A stretch of DNA of 64,000 nt from NCBI GenBank assembly GCA_963788145.1, contig CAWBFQ010000003.1, forward strand, positions 558,001 through 622,000, read 5' to 3'. The notes under the pieces were generated by a model. It searched no databases. It was not told where the DNA came from and saw only the letters and a list, made by a program, of their open reading frames with translations. Of the stretch, positions 30,388 through 40,479 are shown in pieces. A program made the position numbers and the translations under genes. Every line of letters begins with the position of its first letter. The first letter of the stretch is position 1. Source of the stretch: UTCFX2 sp963788145 (GTDB lineage Bacteria > Chloroflexota > Anaerolineae > Anaerolineales > UBA4823).

Positions 30388-30510
30388 CTGAAACTCCTGT
30401 AGTTTACATTTCGTGGTTTCCGGCCAGTGAATAATTAGATTATACCGTATCCAAGTGATAATCTGAATGCGCCGGTTCGTGCCACCTGCGCCTAACTTGT
30501 TACGCTCGCG

Positions 30511-30592
30511 GCTACCGTGATCGGTCTGGCCGATCTTGAGATAGGGGTCGGGCTGGCCGCGCCGGCGCGCTCACCAGCAGTTGAGGTCTTCG
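30511..30592 (-). pseudogene. Decayed fragment of the wzt 5' region
   Basis: 82 bases align without gaps to 29702-29783 inside wzt with 8 differences, all transitions. In the wzt frame it reads EDLNCW, a stop (TGG to TGA), then RRRGQPDPYLKIGQTDHG. It is a non-coding relic of a second wzt copy. The remainder of 30388-30643 holds nothing else recognised. Confidence 0.75.
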
Positions 30593-30643
30593 GTGGGTGA
30601 GTGATCTGTTGAACCTGTCGGGATCAGATCGGTTAGATCTGTA

Positions 30644-31801
30644 TCAATCATTGGGAATGAAATTTTGTTTTTGTAAGAACTGAAACTCAATCTGATCGCA
30701 CAATATGAGTAATATAGCCAAATGCGCCTGTTGGATCAAAGGCGTACTCTGGCTAGGGACCGCCAGGCAGAGATCAGAAAGGTCTGTCAGTTGAGATGGC
30801 GTTTCGTTGATCAGCGAAATGATGCGCATATTGATTTTTCGGGCGGTTTGAACAGCCCGGATACCATTTGGCGAGGCGTCGCCGGCAGCAATGGCAAGCA
30901 AGACATCCCCAGGCTGACCATACGCCTGCACCTGGCGGGCAAAAACCTGCTCAAAATCGTCGCCATCGCCCGGGGCTGATAAGATTGCTGAATTGGATGC
31001 CAGGGAGATGGCGGGCAAGGCTGGATGCCCTGCCTGAATTCTGCCTACCAATTCGGCAGTGAAATGCTCAGCATTGGCTGCGCTGCTGCCATCGTTGCAT
31101 ACCAGGATCTTATTTCCACGTAGCAAAGCGTTGCTGCAAATTTCGACCGCTTGCATGATGGGATCGAGAATCCGATAAGCGGTCTGGCGCAACAAGTTGG
31201 AACCGGCTAATAATTGCTCAAAAGCTTTATCTCGTCCGGTTTTCTGATCGTTAATACCAGTGATGCCAATATCCGCGTTGGAAACGCTTTGAATAATGCG
31301 TTGGATCAGAGAGGAGGTGGAATAACCCGGAACGGTGGGCAAGATTTTAATTACTCCGCCATGCCGCTCAACGGTTGATTTTTCAGGAAGCTGTTCGGCA
31401 GAGTAATCGCCAGCTTTGCAGTGAACGGATGGTTGGACGAATTCCAGGAAGTTGAACGGCAGCGGCTCATCGAAGATGATCACGCAATCCACTGCGCGCA
31501 GGCCGCCAAGCAAAGCTGCGCGTTCGTTCTGCGGTAGAAGCGGGCGGTCAGCGCCTTTGATCAGGCGTACGGATGAATCGCTATTCAGCCCGACCACCAG
31601 CAGATCGCCCAGGGAGCGAGCCATTTCAAGAAATTGAATGTGGCCGCTGTGGAGCAGATCAAAACAGCCGTTGGTTGTAATAATTCGTTCACCTTGGGAT
31701 CGCAGGTTGGCAAGAGCTTTCCCGAGCTGCTCGAACTCGGATGAATCTCTTCTGGAAAGCAGAAAAACCTGACCCTTTTGGATATCGGATAATGGCGTCA
31801 T
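30644..31801 (-). CDS. Fused heptose-1-P adenylyltransferase and phosphoheptose isomerase
   Basis: 385 residues with two enzymes of the ADP-heptose pathway in one chain. Residues about 25-165 are the nucleotidyltransferase domain of RfaE/HldE (TNGCFDLLHSGHIQFLEMA, with the H-x-G-H, and LLVVGLNSDSSVRLIKG). Residues about 190-385 are a SIS domain of GmhA type (NDGSSAANAEHFTAELVGRI, substrate loop). The kinase domain of HldE is not present. The product would be ADP-heptose from sedoheptulose-7-P with other enzymes supplied elsewhere. The start overlaps the deoxyhypusine-synthase-like gene by ATGA. Confidence 0.85.
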   Translation of the reverse strand: MTPLSDIQKGQVFLLSRRDSSEFEQLGKALANLRSQGERIITTNGCFDLLHSGHIQFLEMARSLGDLLVVGLNSDSSVRLIKGADRPLLPQNERAALLGGLRAVDCVIIFDEPLPFNFLEFVQPSVHCKAGDYSAEQLPEKSTVERHGGVIKILPTVPGYSTSSLIQRIIQSVSNADIGITGINDQKTGRDKAFEQLLAGSNLLRQTAYRILDPIMQAVEICSNALLRGNKILVCNDGSSAANAEHFTAELVGRIQAGHPALPAISLASNSAILSAPGDGDDFEQVFARQVQAYGQPGDVLLAIAAGDASPNGIRAVQTARKINMRIISLINETPSQLTDLSDLCLAVPSQSTPLIQQAHLAILLILCDQIEFQFLQKQNFIPND

Positions 31802-32762
31802 TTTTCAGATCTGGAGATTTCGGCTAAGATCAATTGAACCAGCAGAGGAATCATAATCTCGTGGTGGCCGGTAAGCGAATAGCCCGCACCGCCGGTCAGG
31901 TTGGGGCGGCGGATGACGTTTTCTTGCGGACGATAATGTTGGATCATATCCATATTGACGGTGGTGAAATTATTGATAGGCTGGCTGCTTAAGTTGCGAG
32001 CCAGATTGAGAGCCTTCAGAAACACTTCAGGCAGCATGACTGCGGAACCAAGGTTTAATACCACACCACCGTCGGCAAAATCTTGCAGGATAGAAACCAG
32101 AATACGAAAGTCAATCAGGCTGGTCTCGCCGAGGGCGGCTCCGCTGGCGTTGGGATGCATATGGATGGTGTCGCCGCCGATGGCAACATGTACACAAATC
32201 GGCAAGTCCAGGCGCGCGCCGGCGGCAAGAATACTGTAGGAAAGAAATGGTGGATTTAGCTTGAGCAGGGCATCTCCCAGGGAACGGCCCATGCCAACGC
32301 TGTATTGAGCGCCAGATTGGACAGCCTGATTCATGGCCTGTGGGGTCTCCTGCACCATACCGAACATGCCACTTTCCAGACTGGCGGCTACATCCTCCGA
32401 AGTGCGTCCGATCATGGCAATTTCAAAATCGTGGATGCTGGCGCCGCCGTTCATGATGACTCCTGAGAGCACACCGCGCTCCATCAGGTGGATGAGTAAG
32501 GGCGCCAGACCGCATTTGATCACGTGCCCACCAATGCCGGCGATGACAGGTTTATTTATTCGATAGGCGTGAACGATGGCGTGGACGACTGAGCGTAAGT
32601 CGTTCGCTTTTAGAATATGGGGCAGGGAATCAGGAATTGATCAAGGGATGCGGAAGGAGGACACAAAGTTGCGAAGTCCCCTTGTTCCACAATGGTAGGA
32701 CGTTGTTCGATTTGATAAGTCTTGGCGTTAGTCAGATCGATGGGATGGTATTTCTTTGACAT
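31798..32762 (-). CDS. Deoxyhypusine synthase-like protein, one frameshift
   Basis: About 321 residues. The long frame (32523 to 31798) shows GLAPLLIHLMERG, MNGGASIHDFEIAMIGRTSEDVA (the G-A-x-I-H-D-F-E motif of the NAD-binding part of deoxyhypusine synthases) and LSYSILAAGARLDLP. The N-terminal 42 codons, MSKKYHPIDLTNAKTYQIEQ, begin at the ATG 32762 in another frame; a missing base near 32633 separates them, and KANDLRSVVHAIVHAYRIN bridges to the domain. Bacteria of this type lack hypusine. Its place beside the heptose fusion suggests a sugar-modifying role, which is inference. Confidence 0.72.
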
Positions 32763-33039
32763 GGATTATTTGAGTTGCCGAAATGACATGGATTTTCAGG
32801 ATATATGCAATTGCTAGACCGTATCCATAAAAGTGGCTTCGATCCGGTTGAAGAGCAAGATGCCCACCAGCAGCACGACCAGGGTGACGCCGGCGCTGTA
32901 GAGCAGCATCGGACCGTTGACTGTGCCGGCGCCGAGGAAGGCGAAGCGGAAGGCTTCGACCACCGGTGTGAGCGGGTTGGCCAGGATGATGGGCCGGAAG
33001 CGCTCCGGGATGGCGGAGACCGGGTAGATCACCGGCGTG

Positions 33040-33049
33040 GCGTACATCC
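33040..33049 (+). repeat. Target-site duplication, left copy
   Basis: GCGTACATCC, identical to 34353-34362 on the other side of the insertion element. A 10-base duplication fits the ISAs1 family. Confidence 0.85.
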
Positions 33050-34352
33050 CACGGCTTTCACAAAGTAGCTTGACAGAATAAAGGATCTTCTTCGGTAAAC
33101 TTGTTGTAACCAAACATCAAGAACCGGAGAAGACCCAAATGGATTATATCAATCTAGAACCCCAGCAAGATATCAATGAAAATGGATTGATATTTGATAT
33201 CGGCAGTCTGTATGCATACTTTCAACAAGTGAGTGATACCCGCAAAGCCAAAGGGAAACGGTATCCGCTGGCAATGCTGTTGTTGCTGATGATGCTGGCT
33301 AAGCTGGGGGGTGAAGACAACGCCAGCGGTATCGCCGATTGGGTGGCAAATCGAGTTGAAGTGTTGCATGAACTGAAGGTAATACAACAGGAGAAAGTCC
33401 CGTGTCATATGACCTATAGACGGATATTGCAGGACACGATCGAACCAGACGAATTTGAAAAGGTAGCCCAAGATTTTCATAAAGGTCGCCTGGAAGAAAG
33501 CACAGAGATTGTATTCACCATTGACGGAAAAGCTCTCAAAGGGACAATTCCGGCTGGGGAAGTGCGAGGCTTGCACTTGTTGAGCATTTACGTACCCGAT
33601 CAAGGCCTAGTATTGGCAGAAGTTGAGGTGGATCGTAAGGAAAACGAGATTGTGGCAGCTCCCAAAATTCTTAGACAGGTGAACTTGAGCGGAACAATCG
33701 TAATCGGAGATGCAATGCATGCCCAACAAGAAGCCTCGACACAGATTGCTGATGCCGGCGGAGATTTTATTTGGACCATCAAAGGCAATCAACCTCGTAC
33801 TCACTGGGCAATTGAAAAGTTGTTCGTGCATGAAGTGTGCAATCTTCGCCAAGGTGCTCCACTATCGAAGCATTGCCAGATGTTCACACAGGTCAATAAA
33901 GGGCATGGGAGAATTGAAAAGCGCACTATCATGGTCAGTACTGAATTGAATGATTATCTGGATTGGCCTTACGTAGCCCAGGTTTTCCGCATCGAAAGAA
34001 ACATCTGGCACGAAACATACAAGGGTAGAACCCGTCATGTCGTTTATGGTTTGACCAGCCTTTCACCTCAGGAAGCTTCTCCAGAGAGATTGCTCTTTTT
34101 AGTCCGTCATTACTGGGGTATCGAGAGCGGATTACACTATCGCAGAGACGTTACCCTGCATGAAGATGCTACCCGACTGATGGTTGCCAACTCCGGTCAT
34201 AATATGGCTATCTTGAATAATCTCATCATCGGACTTTGTCTCCAGAATGGCTTCCATAATCTCGCCAAAGCTCGTCGCTTATTCGATGCCAAGCCCGCTC
34301 AGGCTCTCCAACTGATTTTATCTTCTGGAACTCCTTTCTTGTGAAAGCCGTG
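33050..34352 (+). mobile_element. ISAs1-family insertion sequence, complete
   Basis: 1303 bases, bounded by 14-base inverted repeats CACGGCTTTCACAA (33050-33063) and its complement (34339-34352), with one transposase gene on the plus strand. It lies inside wzm, opposite to that gene's direction. Matching ends and an exact 10-bp duplication argue for a fairly recent insertion. Confidence 0.88.
33139..34344 (+). CDS. ISAs1-family DDE transposase
   Basis: 401 residues. The catalytic residues are visible: TIDGKALKG (Asp 129), VIGDAMHAQ (Asp 191) and HYWGIESGLHYRRDV (Glu about 330). The N-terminus has the DDE_Tnp_1-associated domain (LAMLLLLMMLAKLGGEDN). The frame is intact, so the element could still move. 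The stop is 8 bases inside the right end of the element, as usual for the family. Confidence 0.92.
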   Translation: MDYINLEPQQDINENGLIFDIGSLYAYFQQVSDTRKAKGKRYPLAMLLLLMMLAKLGGEDNASGIADWVANRVEVLHELKVIQQEKVPCHMTYRRILQDTIEPDEFEKVAQDFHKGRLEESTEIVFTIDGKALKGTIPAGEVRGLHLLSIYVPDQGLVLAEVEVDRKENEIVAAPKILRQVNLSGTIVIGDAMHAQQEASTQIADAGGDFIWTIKGNQPRTHWAIEKLFVHEVCNLRQGAPLSKHCQMFTQVNKGHGRIEKRTIMVSTELNDYLDWPYVAQVFRIERNIWHETYKGRTRHVVYGLTSLSPQEASPERLLFLVRHYWGIESGLHYRRDVTLHEDATRLMVANSGHNMAILNNLIIGLCLQNGFHNLAKARRLFDAKPAQALQLILSSGTPFL

Positions 34353-34362
34353 GCGTACATCC
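34353..34362 (+). repeat. Target-site duplication, right copy
   Basis: GCGTACATCC, same as 33040-33049. Reading into wzm codons (minus strand) both copies encode the ATG-TAC codons of the permease. Confidence 0.85.
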
Positions 34363-34981
34363 AGAGCTGCACGCCAAAGGCGACCAGGAAGCGCAGATCG
34401 CGGTAGCGGGTGGTGAGCGACGAGACGATGATGCCAAAGCCCAATCCCAGCCCGGCCATGATCAGCAGCAGGACGGGTGTGAGCAAGATCCACCAACTGG
34501 GCGTCACCGGCGCGCCGATTACCACGTAGTAGATTGTGAAGGCGCCGAAGAGCAGGAATTGGATCCCAAAAGCGATCAGATTGGAGATCAGGATCGAGAC
34601 CGGAACAGCCAGGCGCGGAAAATAGACCTTGCCGAACAGGTGGGCGTTTGTGATGAAGGTCAGAGAGGTCTTATTCAGGCATTCGGCGAAGTAGCCCCAG
34701 ATCACCGTGCCGGAGAGGTAGAAGAGAAATTGAGGCAAGCCGTCCGTGGGCAGGGCGGCGATGCGCCCGAATATGACTGTGAAGACGATTGTGGTCAGCA
34801 GCGGTTGGATCAGGTACCACAGCGGGCCTAGGATAGTCTGCTTATAGACCGAGACAAAATCGCGCCAGACAAACAGCTGGATCAGATCACGGGCGCGCCA
34901 AAGATCACGCAGGCGCAAGTCCAGCCAGCCGCGCTGCGGCTCGATGATCAATGTCCAAGAATCGTCATTTGTAGGTGTCAT

Positions 34982-35514
34982 GTGGATTGAGTGAAGAAAT
35001 GGAAAGCCGCAAAAATTTGATCCATACTTGTTGTCACTTTGCGAAGCTCCGCCCTTCCGACGTCGCGGACGGTATTTATTCTCATGACCCCAATCATTAC
35101 ACAAACAAAATCAAAGCCAATAATAACAAAAAACTACTGCTTAGTGAAACCAATCCAACAAAGCCAGGGATACCCCTTGAACTGATCTAGATCGGACGAA
35201 ATGGAAAGATCGAAAATCCTAAAAGCGCAATGCATCACCGGAAAATATTCTATCAAATTATACAATACTCCGCAAGATTTTTGATAATTTTACACTAGAA
35301 CTCAATGGAGATTGTGACAAGAATTATAAGGTGTTGGAGCAACATATTCACTTTAGAGAATGCATGCACATTCATCCAGGCGATTACTTTCAAGGTGTGC
35401 ATGTCCCAAACGGTGACCGCGAACACTTACGTATGTCACCTGAACCAATCTAAATCGCCAAAGCGTGGACCTGTACGCCATGGCAAATATATCCAGATTG
35501 AAGCAACAAAACAA
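34982..35514. other. Intergenic stretch between the glycan island and the chemosensory operon
   Basis: About 530 bases, AT-rich. Here the polysaccharide operon (running left from wzm at 34981) should have its promoter, and the histidine kinase transcript ends (stop at 35515). No ribosome site, conserved frame, long hairpin or repeat stands out. A plus-strand open frame of 86 codons (35305-35565) overlaps the kinase end and is taken as spurious. Confidence 0.5.
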
Positions 35515-36902
35515 TTAAGCTGCTTTCAATGTGAAATAGAAAGTACTCCCGTAGCCCGGTTGTGACTCAACCCAGATTTGGCCGTCGTGACGGTCTATGA
35601 TCTTTTTGCAAATCGCGAGTCCTGTGCCGTTTCCGGGATATTTTGTTTTAGGATGCAGGCGCTGGAAGATCATAAAAATACGCTCGAAATAAATTGGTTC
35701 GATGCCTAAACCATTATCCTGAAATTGAGAAAACCCATAAAGCATCTCCGGATGGCTCATTCTTCGTATTGTCTGGTTGGGCAGAAATGTGGATGCACGG
35801 TGTTTCGTCAGAGCGAAATTTGATGGCATTGTCTATCAGGTTTTCGAACAATACCTCTAATTGTTTGGGGTCAGCCATTACTATTGGCAAAGAATCATGA
35901 GTAACTGTAGCCTGATTGTTTTTCAATATGTCTTGCATGTGAGTCAGCGTCATTTTAAGCACCGATTCACTTGATGCAGGTTGAGGTTCTTGCCCTTGTG
36001 TCCCTATCTGGATATACGCGAGAATAATCTTCAATCAGCGTTTTCATCCGTATGGCGCCTTCTGAGGCGTAGTTTATGAACTCATCAGCGTCTGCATCCA
36101 GGCGGCCTTTATAGCGCTGAGATAGCAACTGAACATAGCTCACTACCAAACGCAAGGGTTCTTGCAGGTCATGCGAAGCAACATAAGCGAATTGCTCTAA
36201 CTCTTTGTAGGAGCGTTGCAAATCGGCCATTACCCGCCTGAGCTGCGCTTCTACACGTTTGCGCTCGATGATCTCTGTGGATAGTGTGGCTGTCCTTTCC
36301 TTTACTTTATCTTCCAGATTTGCATTTAATAGACTTAATTCATCCTGTGTCTTTATCAACTCGGTATTGCGTTGGACGGCTGCCTCATAGGTGGAGAGGA
36401 GCAAACCGAGCATCTGCTGTTGGTTGGCTGAGATGAAACGGCGCTTTCCCGCGAAAAGGATTTCTACCCCCACACGTACGCGATCGGTCTTACGAAATTC
36501 CCAGTTGGCAAGGATTTGTTTGATATGGGCAAGCAGGTAATCTGAGTTGAAGGGTTTTGTGATGAAGCTGTCAGCTCCACAAGCCAGGCCTTCTAACACG
36601 TCATCTGGGTTGGAGAGGGAAGTCAGCAGAATGACCGGGATATCACATATAAGTGCATCCGCCTTGAGCTGTCGACAGAGTTCGTAACCGTCCATCTCTG
36701 GCATGTTGATATCACTGATGACTAAAGCCGGTATGTGTTGGCCCAGTAGATCTAGAGCCTGTTTACCATTCTTGGCTATAGTAACCTGGTAGCCATTTTG
36801 TTCCAGGAGATACCTTAAATGCTCAGCCTGTGTCTGGCTGTCTTCTACAAGCAGCAAAGAATTTGATTTTGTGGATCTTGGTTCTTTTTCCATCGTATCC
36901 AT
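35515..36902 (-). CDS. Receiver-histidine kinase hybrid, two frameshifts
   Basis: Frame one (36902 to ~36010): a response-regulator receiver with the phospho-acceptor ALVISDINMPEMDG (about residue 65) and PVILLTSLSNP, a coiled-coil linker, and HisKA with FAYVASHDLQEPLRLVVSY. Frame two has the N box LFENLIDNAIKFRSD, and frame three QDNGLGIEPIYFERIFMIF and GNGTGLAICKKIIDRH (G1/G2 boxes). Breaks are near 36010 and 35725. It is the last gene of the chemosensory operon and is likely activated through its receiver by the CheA. Soluble; no TM helices. Confidence 0.82.
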
Positions 36903-37010
36903 GATTTGTTCACAATTTCAATTCGGTGTAGGATCTTTTCTCCTGCGACGAACTGCTCCTTTTTCTGATTCGAACTCCAAAATCTAAAAAAACAATTCCA
37001 AACCACGATT

Positions 37011-38070
37011 TCACTTTGATGGTCTTGTAGTTTGTTTTACGAGATCTGCCAGTATGCCTGCGATCTCTTCTGGCGGCAGAATGTAGGTGGCTGCGCCGAG
37101 TTTGGCGGCTTCGCCAGGCATACCGTAAACGACCGAGCTGGCTTCGTCCTGCGCGATGGTGAGTGCGCCCTTGTTCTTCATCTCCAATAATTCTTTGGCG
37201 CCATCGCGGCCCATGCCGGTCAGCAGCACCCCTACGGCGCGTGGACCCAGAACCTGTGCCGCCGATCGAAAGAGATAGGCTGCAGACGGACGCAATCCAT
37301 TCTCCGGTGCATGGTTGCTTAACACGATGCGCGGCCCGCTGGCTATCCCGATGTGAAATCCATCGGGGGCGATGTATCCATGACCGGGTAACGGTAGCTG
37401 ACCGTGCACTGCGATGTGTAGGGGGAACCCCGAAGCGCCGAACAGCCAATCCACAAATCCCTTGGTAAACCCGGGCGTAATGTGCTGAACGATGAGTATC
37501 GGGACCGGCAGTTCAAGAGGTAATAGCGAAAGGATCTTTTGAAGTACAGGAGGCCCACCGGTGGATGTACCGATGGCAATCAGTTGTAAATTTTCGGCGG
37601 TTTGTAAACGCGGAGCTTGAGGAACCACGGGTGGATGAACAGTTATCGTTCGGTTGAAACGCCGCACGACTTTGATCTCGGACATCATCTTTACCATCTG
37701 GATCAATTCAAGTGATGCCGAGGTGTGATCTGGATGCCCAATTCCTGGTGGGCGGAGAACCACGGCTAGCGCGCCAGCTTCGATGGCTTGAAAAGTTGAA
37801 GCAACATCTTTTGCGCCTGTGCTTGCGCTCACGATGACGATTGGGACCGGCTCATTCTCCATGATGATGCGGGTGGCTTGAAAGCCATCCATCTTTGGCA
37901 TGTGAATGTCCATAGTGATGACATCCGGATGTTTTTCTCTGACCGCTTCTAACGCGTCGACTCCATCACTCACTATTCCAACCACCTGAATGGCGGGATC
38001 GGATTTGAGGACATGTACCAGGAATTCCTGCGCCACACGCGAAATCTTCGACGATAAGAACCCTGATCAT
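37011..38070 (-). CDS. cheB: CheB methylesterase/response regulator, one frameshift
   Basis: Receiver domain with VITMDIHMPKMDGFQAT, then the C-terminal methylesterase with GTSTGGP (Ser), QHITPGFTKGF (His) and GMGRDGA (Asp), about 352 residues. Start MIRVLIVEDS at 38070, with GGTGGAG six bases ahead. One extra base in a short A run at 38042-38044 breaks the frame after VEDS; the rest is RVAQEFLVHVLKS onward. It removes methyl groups from the MCP and is phosphorylated by CheA. This is the WspF-like component of the operon. Confidence 0.88.
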
Positions 38071-38092
38071 GATATTCTCCACCTTAAGATCT

Positions 38093-40476
38093 TCATAAGA
38101 GCCTCCCGATGACCTCTAGTAAATTGCTCTGGTCGAAACTGCTTTTAATGATATAGGCATTTGCGCCTGCATCAATGCCGCGTTCACGGTCTTGGCGCGA
38201 TTCGAGGGCAGTTACCAGCACAATCGGTATGTCGCCCAGTTCTTTATCGGCGCGAAATCTTAGTTGTGAGTTCAAACCCGCTCATGCGCGGCATGTCCAC
38301 ATCAGAGACCACCAGTTCGAAATCTCCACTCCGTAATTGAGTGAACGCATCTGCGCCGTCTACAGCGGTGGCGACCTGGTAGCCGCCTGTTTCAAGAATG
38401 TTTTTTAGCAAAGTGCGGGCGGTGATCGAATCTTCAGCCACCAGGATGCGGGTTTTATTTGCCGGACCCTTTTCTAAAGTTATTGGTGCTGCTATTGCGC
38501 CCGGACGTACGGCTGATTCAATCAGATCAGCAATATTGAGAACGGGCACCACGGTACCGGCCCCAAGGACGGTCGCTCCGGCAATATTGCGCACCCGGCG
38601 AAGTTGACTCCCCAGCCCCTTCACCAGCACTTCTTCTTCGGCTAACACTTCATCAACCTGGACGGCGATGCGTTTTTCGGCTGACGACAGGATAAGTACA
38701 GAAATTTTGTTTGCGGCGGCTGTAGACTTCTCCAAATGTCTGCTGGCTGAGGCGCCGTTGTTTCTCTGCGGCAATTCGAGCACCTTGCTGAGCCTGACCA
38801 GAGAGAGAATGTGACCATCCAATTCGAGGGTTTCCCGGTTTTCGATCGTTTTGATTTCATCTATATTCACTCGTATGGCTCGTTCAACGTGAGAAGATGG
38901 CAAAACGAATAAATGTGTGAGTGCGCGTACCAACACACCTCGGAAAGTGGCCAGCGTCAGCGGCAGCACAAGGTGAAAACTTGTGCCGGATCCGATTTGA
39001 GAATCGACAGAAACCAGGCCGCCGAGTTTTTGTACTTTGTCACGCACGATTGCCAGACCCAGCCCTCGACCGGAAATATCGGTGATGATCTCGCTGGTGG
39101 AGATACCAGACTCAAAGATAAGAGAGAGAGTTTGCTTCACATCCAATTTCCGGGCTTCCCCAGCCGGGATGATGCCCGACCTGATTGCTGCGGACCGCAC
39201 TTGTTCAAGGTCAATGCCAGCGCCATCATCAGTGATCAGAACATCAACCTGCCGATTGTCTCGGGCGCTGAAGATGAGAGAGATATTCCCCCGCTCCGGT
39301 TTGCCGCGCCGCTGGCGCTCTATAGGCTGTTCAATGCCGTGATCCACACAGTTCCTTACCAGATGGATGAGCGGGTCTTTAATTTCCTCCAGAATACGTT
39401 TGTCAATCTCGATGTCTGCGCCTCGGATGGCGAGATCGATTTCTTTGCCCTGGTCGCGCCCAATATCCCGCACGAGGCGGGGGAAGATTTCCACCAGGGT
39501 TGAGACTGGCAGCATCAGGACCTGCTTCATCGCGTCCAGATGATCATCTATCATATGGTGGAGGGCGCGCTGGTCCTGCGTAAAGCTCCGGCTTACTGAG
39601 CTTACCTTTTTCGATATCATTTGCAGCCGGGTGGTTGCCCATTCAGGCATCTCACCTTGCTGTGTGGAACTCACAGTTTTCCATTTCTCCCATTCTGTTT
39701 TCCATGAGGTAAGCGCATCCTCGATTTCACGCAATTCGGCTGCCCGTTGGTTACCAGCTAATTTAGCCTGGATCATTCCCTCGGCTTGCAGCAGCAGCGG
39801 ATCCAATTTACTGATGGGGATCCGAACCGTTTCAACGGATATCGGCGCGAGTTCTCCAGCTTTCCTAACTGCAACCGTCTGCATTCTTTGTGGTTGTACA
39901 TCCTGAGATTTCTTGTATCGTCGGCGCTGACAGAATCTCTTGTTGTTTTGTAACAGCCGGGGTGATTGCTGATTGAGCAGCCTGTGCTACCTGGTTTGCT
40001 CTCTCGTTTTCAGGTGCAGATCGATTCATATCCGGACCGTCGGAGGGGATGGGAACGCTATGGGTGGATTTGGTTAACTTGCGAATCAATTCGCGCTGGC
40101 CTCCCCTTTCAGATGGAGTAGGTTCTGAATCCATGGTGGAGACGAGTTCAGCAAGTCTGTCTACCACCTGGTGGAATAGATCGAATAATTGCGCTGATTG
40201 GGTGATCTCTTCACGTTTGAGGGATGCCAGGGTATTCTCAAACGGTTGACAGAGAGATTCGATCTCCTTCAGATTAACTGAGCGCGCCGCGCCTTTCAAA
40301 CTGTGCGCCTCGCGGAAAATCATCTCAACGAGTTGCGCACTTTCCTCCGATCCGGTGGATTTCTCCAGTTCGATCAAGCCGGTGGAGATGGTGCGCAGGT
40401 GTTCCTCCGCTTCTGCTCGGAATGTTTCCCTGAGCCGATTGAGAAATTCCTGCTCTTTCTTATCCATCATTTTCAC
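38093..40476 (-). CDS. cheA: CheA histidine kinase with C-terminal receiver, two frameshifts
   Basis: About 790 residues. Hpt domain with FREAHSLKGAARS (phospho-His about 59), a linker, the dimerisation part, HATPase with LIHLVRNCVDHGIEQP (N box) and DISGRGLGLAIVRDKV (G2), a CheW-like domain, and a receiver with LVVSDVDMPRMSGFEL. The last ~55 codons (KELGDIPIVLVTALES) are in another frame. Breaks are near 39915 (GAAATCT on the coding strand) and 38270. A GTG at 40476 or ATGs at 40470/40467 could start it. The CheA-REC fusion matches WspE. It phosphorylates CheB and probably the hybrid kinase. Confidence 0.88.
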
Positions 40477-40479
40477 CCA

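Larger units (their letters stand above)
32814..34981 (-). pseudogene. wzm: Wzm-type ABC-2 polysaccharide permease interrupted by an IS
   Basis: The N-terminal 207 codons (34981 to 34361) give TM helices with FVWRDFVSVYKQTILGPLWY, the typical Wzm/TagG start, and LTTIVFTVIFGRIAALP. The C-terminal 77 codons (33047 to 32814) read MYATPVIYPVSAIPERF, ANPLTPVVEAFRFAF and a last TM helix. Removing the IS and one 10-bp duplication joins codon 207 to MYATPVIYP in frame, giving an intact 284-residue permease. Unlike the other broken genes here, the insertion is a real disruption. The partner ATPase is the wzt gene. Confidence 0.85.

Noticed and set aside
35305..35565. 86-codon plus-strand frame near the end of the hybrid kinase
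   Set aside because: It overlaps the kinase 3' end, has no recognisable features and no ribosome site.
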